This document shows, in pieces, positions 1-11,312 of a stretch of DNA of 64,000 bases. The translations under genes and the position numbers were made by a program. The notes beneath the pieces are model-generated. The model searched no databases, was not told where the DNA came from, and worked only from the letters and a program-made list of their open reading frames with translations. The first letter of the stretch is position 1. Each line of letters opens with the position of its first letter. Source of the DNA: Marsupella aquatica (taxonomy: Eukaryota; Marchantiophyta). Where the stretch lies: positions 4,526,001 through 4,590,000 of the forward strand of contig OZ316894.1 of assembly GCA_973895155.1 (NCBI GenBank). Direction: 5' to 3'.

Positions 1-2790
1 GCATTATCAGCATGTGCATCAAACAATAGACCATGATCCACGGTACCCTTCAAATACCGAATAATCCACTTCACTGCTTCCCAGTGTACCTTCCCTGGAT
101 TCGACATGTACCTGCTCACCTTGCCCATAGCCATGGCAAGATCAGGTCTAGTGCAAGTCATCAAATACATGAGACTCCCCACTGCCTTGTCATACGGAAC
201 CTTTGACATCAACCCCTTCTCTGTGTCATCCGTAGGACAGAACGCTGATGATAACTTGAAGTGTGGAGCCAACGGGGTACTTACTGGCTTGCTATTTCCC
301 ATGTTGAACCTTGCAATTACCTTCCTCGCATAACTGCTCTGCGTCAACCATAGCTTGCCAGCCTCCAAGTCCCTAGTGATCTCCATACCCAAAATCCTCT
401 TAGCTGGCCCTAAGTCCTTCATCTTAAACTTTGCACTAAGCAGTGCCTTGAGCTTAACAATCTCAGACCTATCCTTGGCTGCAATTAGCATGTCATCCAC
501 ATAAAGTACTAAAACAATGAACCCAAAGACAACATTCTTCACCGGTTTAAGATACACACATGGGTCAAACACACTCCTGTGAAAGCCTTGTGCACGAATA
601 TAATCATCAAACCGTTTATTCCACTGTCTTGGTGACTGCTTCAACCCGTACAAGGATCTCAGCAATCTGGAAACCAAATCCTCTTGCCCTTTCTTCACAA
701 AACTTAGCGGCTATCTCATGAAGATCACCTCTTCCAAGGTGCCATAGAGGAAAGCTATGACAACATCCATCTGATCTAGCAGCAGACCAAACATAACAAC
801 AAGCACACACAATAGCCGTATTGTTGAGTACTTAGCAACTGGTGAGAAGACCTCATTGTAATCCACACCTTTTTTTTGTGTGAACCCTTGGCTACCAACC
901 TAGCCTTATAGACCTTCGATCCACCTCCTGTGGATTGATCCTTCAACTTGTATATCCACTTGTTGTCCACCACTTGTTGTCCCTTAGGCAGCTTGACAAG
1001 CTCCCAAGTTTTATTGTCCTTCAGTGACTGCATCTCCGTTTGCATTGCTGCAGTCCACTCCTGCTTCTCCTTTGAAGCACTTGCTTCATGAAATGAAGAA
1101 GGTTCACCTTCTTCCAAAATCAACGCATCACCCTCATCGTCAGTAACAAAATCCTCCTCTTGCAACTGAGATGAATCAACCCACTGTCCATACCTTGGTG
1201 GAGCGCGTACAATGCGACCAGATGCTCTTCTAGCCGATGACTCTGGTTGATCTGCGTGTGTTGGTACAATTTGAAGCTCAACAACATCCACTTGCTGCTC
1301 ACCAGCATCAACAAACTCCTCTGGTTCCTCTGGCACAGGAACCAGCTCCATAATTGGAGCAACTCATTCTCTTCGGTCATGCACCTCATAACCAATCTCC
1401 CCCTCAAAGAGATCCGGGATAGGAGATTTTCCTTTGTCAGTACGGGAGACCTGAGTATTCTCCCCCTCCTTCAATAATCTGGATTCATTGAAGGAAACAT
1501 CCCTACTAACAACGAGCTTACAGGCAATAGGATCCCATAGCCTATAGGCTTTCACACCACTCTGGTACCCAAGAAAAACACATTTCTTGGAGGTAGGATC
1601 CAACTTGGTCCTATTCTACTTTGGTGTGAGAGCATATGCATCACTGCCAAAAACTACCAAGCCATGATAGTCTGCTTGCCGCTTATAGCGCATCTCAAAC
1701 GGCGTTTTGAAATTGATAGCACTAGAAGGAGAAAGATTTACCAAATAAGCTGCAGTATTGACAGCTTTTGCCCAAAATTCTTGTGGTAAACCTGATTGGC
1801 TCAACATACTCCATGACCGCTCCAACAGTGTCCGATTGAGCCTCTCAGCGACACCATTCTGCTGCGGAGTATAAACTGTGGTGAGATGGCGAGTTATCCC
1901 CTATTCTGAACAGTACTCTTCAAATTCCATTGAAGTGTACTCCCCGCCGTTGTCTGACCTAAGACTCTTCACCCTTGTATCCAAACACTTGACCGTGTTT
2001 CCAGTCTGACTCTCCACCTGAGCCTTCCACTTCTTAAAAATGGACAAGACATCAGACTTATGCGTCATGAAATAAATCCACACAAATCTTGAGTAATCGT
2101 CAATAAATGATACATAGTACAACTTTCCAGAGTGTGAAGGAGTCGGGGATGGACCCCACACGTTACTATGTATGTACTCAAGAATCGCTTTGGAACGATG
2201 AGTTCCAACACCAAAAGCTTAACGATGCTGCTTTCCAAGAATGCAATGCTCACAGAACTCTAATTTACAAGATTGCAAATCAGAAATGAGTCCATTCTTC
2301 CGTAAGATAGCCAAACCCTTCTCACTCATGTGGCCTAGCCGTGAATGCCATAGTTGAGTCATCTCCTCGTGAGACTTGGTTACATTGGCCTCTCCACATA
2401 CAGTATTGCCCTGTAACACATACAAATTATTTTGTCTGCTCCCCTTCAAAATAACTGTCTCTCCCGACCTGACTTGAAGTTCACCATCAATAATGCTCCA
2501 TTGATGACCATTTGAATCCAACACACCGAGTGAAATCAGATTCTTACGCATGCCAGGTACATACCTGACTCCCGACACTGTGCGCACAGCGCCATCAAAT
2601 ATTTGAATCTTCACAGATCCAATTCCCTCAATTTGACAGGAGTGATCATTTCCCATCAGAACTGAACCGTTTGAAACAGAGTAAGAACTGAAAACTCACG
2701 AATGTAACAAATATGAAAAGAGTAAGCACAACCAAGAATCCACACATCATCTGCTCTCCTAGATGACGTGCATAGGGCATACCCCCGACT
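1..2790 (-). pseudogene. Copia pol remnant of copy 1 (protease, integrase, RT, partial RNase H)
   Basis: Minus-strand pieces match the Copia order protease, GAG-pre-integrase, integrase, reverse transcriptase and RNase H. Visible marks include the H-x4-H / C-x2-C zinc site of integrase near 2219-2290, the central RSDNGGEY motif near 1940, and the YVDD box near 490-505. Breaks: a one-base deletion near 2690 after the protease start, TAG stops at about 1903 and 1618, and a scrambled stretch near 860-890. The protease site reads LGCA rather than the usual D-S/T-A/G. The window edge cuts the RNase H domain. Inactive. Confidence 0.9.
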
Positions 2791-2925
2791 TCATAAAACA
2801 TACTCATCATTGAGTAAATCAGTTTCTCCATCAGCCCTAGCCACATTTGCCGATGAAGTTTCCGTTGCCTTTCTCTTACAGTCTCGCTTGAAGTGTCCAA
2901 CTTGGTTGCACTTCCAACATGTCAC

Positions 2926-3838
2926 CTACCTTCTCTGAGGGGATTTACCCCTGGACTTAGATCTGGATTTAGATCTAAACTGGGTTCTACGGTCCTCAGT
3001 TGGTCGCTGCATACTCCTCCCACGGTTAACATTGAGGGCAGCACCACATGATGAAGGTTGTGACGTGATGTGCATCTTCTGCTGAAGATCATCACTAAGC
3101 AGAGAACTTACCACGTCATTGTATGAAATGGTATCCCTATCACGATGCAACAACACTCGTGATAGGGACTGGTAAGATGGAGGCAATGAACTAAGAAGCT
3201 GCAGAGCCTTCGTCTCATCATTCAAAGTCTCTCCAAGGTTTTCCAAGTCAACGACCATGTCGTTGAAAGCATCCACATGGTCTTGCAACTTCGTACCGGA
3301 TTCCTTCATCCTGAAACTCATCAGTTTGTAGAAAGTGTAGAACCGGTTCGACAACTCCTTGCGGTGATACTTGCTCTGCAATTCCGCAAACAAGGACATG
3401 CAATCCTTATGTGCACCCAACTGCTTGATAATGGGAGGCATGAGATAGAGTGTAACACACCACACTCCCTGCTCCTGCATGCGGTCCCATTGTTTCTCAT
3501 CAACATCGTCTTCACGAGGGCTCAGCAGTTGGCCCATCCCTGACGCATAGAGCACTCCCTTCACCTGCTTCTCCCATAGCAAGTAGTCAGAGCGCCCATC
3601 ATACTTTGTCACTTCATACTTTGGTCCCCCAAGCTTGAAAGTCCCCATCTTCTTCTTTGGCACTACCGTGAGCTCCGGTAGTAGTACTGCTTCCTCCACC
3701 ACACGCCGCACCGGTGATGGTATCGGTGTCACGTGCTCTTCCTCCTACTCCTCTCTCTGCCCCTCAAACCGCCGCGGTGATCCTCGTGCTTCAAGTTCCA
3801 CATCTTCGAAAAACTCCTCCAAATCACTCATATGAGAA
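2926..3838 (-). pseudogene. Copia gag remnant of copy 1
   Basis: The stretch encodes a Copia Gag with the characteristic segment around GPKYEVTKYDGRSDYLLWEK and the UBN2-type Gag core, then an Arg/Ser/Lys-rich tail. The natural start appears to be the ATG near 3832, shared in position with copy 2. The frame is interrupted by a TAG near 3747 and another TAG at 2926-2928, just before the CCHC zinc knuckle (CWKCNQVGHFKRDC), which therefore lies beyond the stop. Both sites read CAG in copy 2. Gag normally packages the RNA in cytoplasmic particles; this copy cannot make the full protein. Confidence 0.85.
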
Positions 3839-5232
3839 AATCACAAAAAAGTTGTTTTTCACAACTTCTCAAAAAACTCAAAACTCAACACCATCGCGTA
3901 GCCCACGAAGCTAGGAGTCCAATACTGAAAACCGAAATCAAAATCAAAATTTGACGGAAAAGTTATTCAAATTTCGGTCGAGGTGGGTAAAACCTTGGGA
4001 AACTTCCCCGTTTTGACCACCTCAGGGAATAACCAAAATACCAAGTACAACCCATCGTCGGAATTGCGATGTGATCGGTGCGCCACGTTGCCAACTTCAA
4101 TGGCTACGACCTTGCCGAAAAAGAACCAAAAAAATTACCGTTCGGCGGACGGAATCTTTGTCGGACGGTCAAAAAATAGCTCTCTGGTTTTTTGGAATAT
4201 TCTATGACCCTTGTACAGGCCCTGTGGGAATTTTGGAAGAACAATCGAGGGGCTGACACGTGTACTCGAACCCCCAAAACCCCCTACCACCCTTCGTCGT
4301 CGAAATCTGGTCGCGCGCGCAGAAAATATACACGACAGAATGTACCCCTCGACACCAAACGCAAGATATCTCACTCGGGTTTTGACGAAATCAAGATCTG
4401 ATTTCAGATTTGGAAACTAGACTCCGAGGCGGTGAAGATCGATATAAGAAGCACCCAAAACGAGGAAAGAACGAGGGAGAAAAAAATTGGTAAAGATGAC
4501 AGATTTCTCTCAATTGCCATAGCCAATTTCGAATAAGTTTTTCAAAGAGAAAAACTGGTACCTTGTCAACAACGAATGTTGATGAATTGCACTTGGTGCC
4601 GTCACCAAGTCCAACAAGGTAATTGATTCCGCTTAGCTTTCCTCTTTGCATCAAAGAGCCAATCCCGGACTCAAAACAATCGTCTTGCCTCAATCTCTCC
4701 GTTGAGTCAAAACACTTGACGCTTCTCCCTCCGAGTCGATTGCCACGACAAGAAACCCCACTCAGGCAAAAAAGAGGACTCCATAACCGGTCAGAAAATC
4801 AGAATGCTTATTTTGCTCGTCCCGTCGCACACGGTACTCACTTGGTAACAAATCAGCTACCAAAACAAACAGCTCATCCCGATCTACAAGCAGAGCTACA
4901 GCATGCGATGCCTCCTTTGCCGGTAGAGCTCACACCGTCGAGAAAACAAACTCTGGTCCCTCCTCCGAAAAACCGTCGAACACGAATGTTGCCAACTTTC
5001 TTCACAAAATCCATAACGACAAAAACTTAGATCTCTCTGCACCACGAGCTCCGTTCAACGATTTCTTCACACCGTTAGAAAGCTTTTGCCCCGATCTATC
5101 CGTTGAGCCCATAAACTCCAAGTTCCATGCGACGGAACTCCGGGAAATCCACCGACACTCAACACTGGAAAAAACCGTCACGAAATCCTGTCACAAACAC
5201 ACGTCACCTCCCAGACATGCTCTGATACCAAT

Positions 5233-5577
5233 TGTTGAGCATAGACGACGATCACAACGGCAAGCCCATGAACCATCCAACGCACAATAGTCGACACAGA
5301 GAGATACGTGGTTCACCTCCACATGAGGCTACGTCCACGGGAACACACAAGAGCTTTACTGCACTCTAGGCCGACCGGCCATACCAAGCATCCACAGCAC
5401 AAGCTCTCCCTATCTCTCAACTGGCTTCGTAACAATGAGCCTGAGTTCCACCTCTCCAAGCAAACACCGCTTGGTTATAGAGTGTGCACAGCATGACTAA
5501 CCTAACCAAGTCTGCGACTAAGGTTAGTCTTAACTACGGTACATTCGTAACTCTAGACCTAAGAATAAATCCTAACA
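5233..5577 (-). repeat. 5' LTR of Copia copy 1 (345 bp)
   Basis: The LTR begins TGTTGAGC and ends CCTAACA on the plus strand, so it has TG...CA ends. It is followed by ggaat (5578-5582), one candidate half of a 5-bp target-site duplication; the partner is outside the window. It lacks the nine-fold 18-bp repeat of copy 2. The primer-binding site complementary to initiator Met-tRNA lies just inside (about 5219-5230, TGGTATCAGAGC read on the minus strand). Confidence 0.93.
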
Positions 5578-5582
5578 GGAAT

Positions 5583-6340
5583 CAACAAGTTTAGAGAGGC
5601 CAAGGCAACATTTTGATTACTATACTTTCTTTTCAGCCTGACAGCATAATATTCCCCAATCTACAGATTGCACGCTTTTCTAGGATTGGCCTTCTGGCAT
5701 TTTCCAGATCTAGAGCTGGCTATGAATGCCTATGGGGATATAATCCCTTTGCAATAATCTATGGATGCAATTGCATGAGCTTGAAGTTTTGCAAATGTTT
5801 GTTAACTGAACACCCAAACAGCCAGGGATTAGAAAATCCATCTGAACAGCTCACTACTGCATCTTATCATCTCAAGATTCAAATCTGAAAACAAGGGTGA
5901 CATTTTTATTCCAGCTGTCCCAAGAAATCATGGACTCCACAGAAAACCAAACATTATAATACCACAACATCGTACACCAGCCAATTAACCTGGGGAAAAG
6001 GTTTCCTTGCTTGTTGATATTGGATGATATTTTACTATGGCTGTTGCCTGAACCGAATGAAGAAGTAGTAGTGGGACCTAAAAAGTCCTTGATTGAACAG
6101 AGTGAAAAGTAGAAGTGGAATGTGAAAACTCTATCCGGTATGTGACAATGGGATCATTATTCCCAAACAAATAGAAAAGGACCAACCTGGGAGGAGTAAA
6201 ACCTATAGGGTTCAAGGAGAGAAAGCTAAGGCGAAGATTCTTTCACTAAAAGCTTTTTAATCACCAATCTCCATTACCTCAAGTTGTCACGGAATGGTCC
6301 TCGGGTTCCCTCTCAATCCATCTCATTTCCATCATGTTCT
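5583..6340. other. Intergenic, Copia copy 1 to HNL 3' end
   Basis: No supported gene. This is the 3' flank, probably including the 3' UTR, of the minus-strand HNL gene. No recognisable repeat or RNA gene was seen. Confidence 0.5.
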
Positions 6341-9300
6341 CTACCTAGTTCCACAACTTATGAACCGCATTAGCTTTTGCAAAATTCTTGCAAATGATGT
6401 AGCATTGTCTTCAGATTCCGTCCAGGTTTCCTCACAATCCTCGTCATTTCCATAACATTCTCTATGCAGGTCCACGACTTCAATGTAATCCGAGGTAGAG
6501 TCCACATACTGCTTGCAAAATAGATACAATCGTTGATCTTGGGCACTGATGCCCTCATTGAAGAGATGGCTTCCCGAGCTCACGCATGCTCCAGGCAGGC
6601 CCATGTCGCGTCCACGAGCACGAAAAGACATTTCCGGGAACAGCTCTGTGGCCAGCTTCCTGTCCAGCACGTACTGAGCGTGCTCTGCTCCTGCTCCTGC
6701 TCCTCTGTTGGTGGCTACCTTCCTTGCTTTCTCCCATTCCTCGCACTTGACAAGGTAGTCTACACGAATTGCATAGTGCTTCCCCCCGCACTCCAGGAAG
6801 GATTCCAACGTGCTCCATAAGTCCGATGATACGTAAGACAAATGGAGCCGAGAAGGAAAGGCTACCTTGAGTGACTCCAATAATGTTCTGCCTGTGTGAC
6901 CTTCAGACGTGGAGCACCCTTCCCCCACTGAGGACCCCGGGCGCACGGAGTGCGACATGAACTGCAGGTTCCCACACTCGTATGCATCGAGATGCGTCAA
7001 GGACAATGGCAAGGCACCCAAAGCTTCTGGCAACCTAGACAACCTCGGAAGGCCAGTTAATTCTAAAATCCAGAGCTTGCATAGCTTGCCCAAGCATTCG
7101 GGTAGCTCTCGCAGTCTCTCCCACCGATTTATTCGGAGTGTTTGTAGACTCGTTAAGTTCCCCAATTCAGGAGGGATTATCTCCGGGAGATCAAATTCTT
7201 CCAAGTGCAAACTAGCGAGCAATGGCAAGTGCTGCAATGCGCTAAACAGAGTCGGAAGATATGCTTGCGAGTAACCTCTGCCGTGCCCGCTGCCATGCAA
7301 GGTTAGGAAAGTGACGGCTTGAAAGGCAGGTGATTGAGATGGCAACAAGTGAAGTCCCGATTGTCGTCGCCAAACTCCCGGATCCACATCGCTCTCATAT
7401 ACTCGGTCGCCAACTTCCTCGGATTCTACGAAAAACTCAGAAGCCTCTAATGGGACAGCTGGCAGTATAAGCCACTGGAGACTTGACAACATTCCAAAGG
7501 ATCGTGGGAATCCCCTCCATTTGGCGGAAGAGACGTATAAATCCCTCAATCCAACCAGATCTCCGATATTACTTGGAACAGTCGTTAGTTGTGTGTTCAG
7601 CAAAAACAAGCGACGTAGAGAATGAAGTCTACAAATGGAATCTGGTAGTTTCTCCAACGGAGTGTTGTCCAAATGGAGGCTAACCAAGTTCTGGAGTTGA
7701 CCAATGTCTTCCGGCAACGAGCACAACTTCGTTCCCCCAAGATTGAGGACTTCCAAACTTTTGAGATCAGTGAAAGACTCTGGCAGGGTAGTCACTTTTG
7801 TGCCCCGCAGCTCAAGCTTCCGTAACATCGCAAGGCGACATACCCCTCGAGGAATTTGCTGCAGCTGTGTGCGGTCAAGTTGCAAGTACGCGAGTCTCTG
7901 GAACTTCCCTACGTCCCTTGGTAGCCTATTTAAGCCTGTCCCGTTCAACCCCAGGTACTCCAGACAGTTGGATAGTCCGAATGGCAGCCCCGTTAGCAAT
8001 TCGCAACCTTCGAGCTCCAACCACGAGAGCTTTCGTGCTTGAATTACATCAGGCGGGAGGGACCTCATGGATTTACAACATATAAACTCTAGAGCTGCGA
8101 GATTTTCCAAATGGGTGAAATACACAGGGCAAACAACAAAAAGGCCATTTCTCCACCTCAAATACACCAAAGATCTCGGCAATTCCAGTTTCATCCCTTG
8201 TGTACTCACGTTTTCAAGTATCAAGTATTCCAGACGAATAAAGTTCTGGAAGGTGCTCCTTCGAAGCGTAACAAATTCATTTTCCAAGGGATGAAGCAAA
8301 AGAGCCAAAGCTTCCACAATCCCCTGCACCAGCCATGCGCTTAAACTTGAGCGCTTGTACCATGAAGCATTGTCTAGAGCAGAGTAAGGTCTATTAGAAC
8401 TACCAACTTTGTCAAATTTCCAAGAGAATGGAGTTTTTGTTCACTGTTACATTGTACATTATCAGATGACCGGCTCATTGAGGTCTTAGAGCGTAATTAC
8501 CTCATGATTAGTTATCAACCTGCTCGCAGTAGGCGAATCAGATATCCTTTGCCATTTGTCGATGCCAACGCCATCCGGACATGCAATCCGCTTCCCAAGA
8601 TTTATCAGATGTTGGTGCATCCATACGTGACCATTGTCCTCATAGACGAAAAATTGCTCCTCCAAATTCTGCAATGCTAAGTGAGACGTTCTTCGACTCG
8701 CCTTCCAGATGCATTTTGCCAAGGACAATGGAAACCCATGAAAAATTGTGGCAATGTCCAGAAAAATCTGTCTCTCAGAAGCTTGGAGACCTTCGTAGCA
8801 GAGCCTCAACTTGGCCCAGAGTTTCTCATCATGACCAGCATTAATTTCTTCAGCTTCGTCTAGCCTGGTCACTAGATCGACCCAGAGTTGGATGTCATGG
8901 AACTCCCGCTTACTGATGCAAGCCCCTAAGATCTTGAGAAAAAGAGGGTAATTACCACACTTCAATATGGCTTGCTGGATGTACTCCTTCAAATCCTCAG
9001 GTCCATCTCCGTCCCCAAAAGCATAATGACAAAACAAATCTTTTGATTCATCAGCACTCAAGAATGGCACTTTGAAAGTATTCTGTGGGCTCCTGAGCCA
9101 GGGAATTGTCGTTGCTATACTTGAAGGATTGGTTGTCGTCACAATTATTTTACTAGAGTTCTTCTGTAGCCAGGCTGAAATGCACAAAGCATCTAGCTGG
9201 TCCTGTGAGTCCACATTATCCAAGACCATCAGAACCTTTGTATTGTAAAAACGATGAACCATGTCCGACCGATTTATTCTTGACCCTCTGTCGGCTTGTC

Positions 9301-11258
9301 CCATTTCTTCTCGAATCTTTCTCAAGATATATGGTCCTGGGCTTGCAGTTGCTTCAATACTGTCCAGAGATACAAAGCAAGCAACTTCATACTCGTGACA
9401 TATCTTGTGGAAGACGTGCTGGGCTAACGCTGTTTTCCCAGAACCACTCAAACCAACTATGAAAATGTTTGCTGTCTCTGGTTGGGCAAGCATCCTTTGC
9501 ACATCTTCCGCACGACCTTCTCGGTCGACATAATACTGTAATTGAGCATTGACGTCAACCGTGGCTCCTCTCTGAACTAACCCATCTTCTTGGATCTGGA
9601 ATTTCCAATTTTAGAAACAACGAATGAGATTTTAGTCACAGTTCATGATCTCTAATTCGTGTGGAGTGGAACCAGAAGTTTCCAGAATCACAACAAGCAA
9701 TCAGACCTAAAAACGCATAAAGCTGATCGAGAAATTAATTGCTTTGATCACAAGAAAGCATTTAGTAAGAAAATTTTCAAAATGAAAACATCTATCGCAT
9801 GCTTGGTTGAGAAGGGCTCACAACCAGACTAATCTTATATTGCTAAGATAATTTAACCTTTCTCAAAAACCCACAGAGATGTTGGAATGAACTGTCATTT
9901 ATCCCCTCTGGTTTGCAGATCTCATAATGATTTCCCGGAGCAGAATAGTATCCATCCATGTATGACCTTGTGGAGGCTTCAGAACCCACATGGATATATT
10001 TTCCGATGTATTGCTGCGCAAGAAACCACATCGGAGAATGGTCATAAGCAGAGACTAGAGACGTGTGTCTCAGTGCAATTTTGACACATCCAAAGGGTAC
10101 GAGCTGGGGGATGCCGATGTCCTCTACAGGATAAGCATAACACTAAGTACAAATCATATCAGCAACTCAGCACCTCACAATCCACAACCATGACCATGAC
10201 CGCACAGTACTGTCTGAGGAAAGTATCCTGACATCCAATGTAACACACAGATATAAAAACACTCCTCCAAAATCCAACGACAAACACCAATTAAAGGAAC
10301 CCGAAAAAAGGTCAATAGATAGAGCTTACCACATATGTTTCTCTTAATTCACCTATTCCATAAGTTGACCATTTCTTCTCCGACTTTAATTCCATGAACG
10401 ACTCATTTCTTCTTGTGCTAGACGCCCTGAGACTCTCTATCTCTTCTGACAGTGCACCAACACCTTTGAAACAATCGTGTAGCATGTCGCCAAGCACTGA
10501 GCCAGTGTGGGGAGTCCCGTAGAAGAACATCCCTTTCAGATTTGAAAAAAAAGCTTCAGCACGTTGGGCACGAGGCTTTCCTGTTTTTCTACGACAAGCG
10601 GTCTCCGCAAGCAAACAAACTTCTTTCAACACCAAACCTCCTAGGCAATGGCCCACGAGTACCACTGGGCATCCTGCCTGTCCTAGACCAACCTCATCCG
10701 CAGTGAGGTCAGCCACCAAATTCTCCCCTGTTTGGTACATGTCCATCCTCCCAAACTCCGCAGTTTTTGTGGCAGAAGAGTTATACGAGACTGTGAAAAT
10801 GCGAGCTTTGGGGAAGGATTCCACCAGCCATGTTTGCAGCCAACATTCAGAGTTATCTCTCGTCATCCAGGTTGTAGCGTAAGGCTTTCTGCAATGGTCG
10901 AATTGAAGACCATGAAAGAAAACGACTTCTAGTTCTGGCGTTTCTTCCGGAGGAGGTTGGTACACACGGTACACCATGTCGTTGAGCTGCAGAAAGCACA
11001 TGTGAACACTAGTCTGACGATCAAGATAGTTTATCCAAGAAATACTAAACAGAAACTTTTATAGCACCTGCGACAGACCCAGCAGCTTTTGAACGCTTCA
11101 AATCCAATCCGAGACCTGCCTAACTAGCGTAAGGGCGTATAACATACCTCGGTGAGCTCGGGCACAACAAATTGGGGACTCGGAGTTTCAACAAAGGAAG
11201 ATTTCTCTTGGACCTTGTTCCAAAGACTGAAGAGGGAAGATAATGGAGATTCAGCCAT
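6341..11258 (-). CDS. HNL-type immune receptor: alpha/beta-hydrolase - NB-ARC - LRR
   Basis: Probable intracellular NLR immune receptor. Five exons join in phase 0: 11258-11148, 10986-10330, 10121-9858, 9595-8501, 8323-6341, giving about 1369 aa. Residues 57-345 form a SERAC1-like alpha/beta-hydrolase with an oxyanion-type FFHGLQ segment and a nucleophile elbow GHCLGG (Cys about 151, where Ser is usual); a conserved-looking His lies in GNHYEIC. NB-ARC follows: P-loop GLSGSGKTAL (392-401), kinase-2 VLMVLDNVD (465-473), RNBS-B IVTTTN, GNYPL, RNBS-D FLDIA, and MHQ (670-672) in place of MHD. Exon 5 carries about a dozen LRRs and a post-LRR region. The hydrolase-NBS-LRR order is the HNL class described in liverworts. 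An in-frame upstream ATG at 11312 is an alternative start. The donor after exon 3 (AAG|gttaaa) is weak. No exon is visibly broken. Confidence 0.88.
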
Positions 11259-11312
11259 GTTTGAAGTAGACCCGGAAAATAAGTCCTGTAGTGCTACTCC
11301 ACACGGCTGCAA

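Larger units (their letters stand above)
1..5577 (-). mobile_element. Ty1/Copia LTR retrotransposon, copy 1 (truncated by window edge, defective)
   Basis: The element reads on the minus strand. Its 5' LTR lies at 5233-5577, followed by a primer-binding site, leader, gag and pol. The window begins inside the RNase H region, so the rest of pol and the 3' LTR lie outside. It is closely similar to the complete copy at 39286-45825, which allows base-by-base comparison. Pol is broken by frameshifts and stops near 2700, 1903, 1618 and 870; gag has stops at 2926-2928 and near 3747. Four of the stops are TAG where the other copy reads CAG. The catalytic Asp of the protease is Gly here. It keeps a 249-bp leader segment that is missing from copy 2. 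It cannot make its own proteins. Confidence 0.95.
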
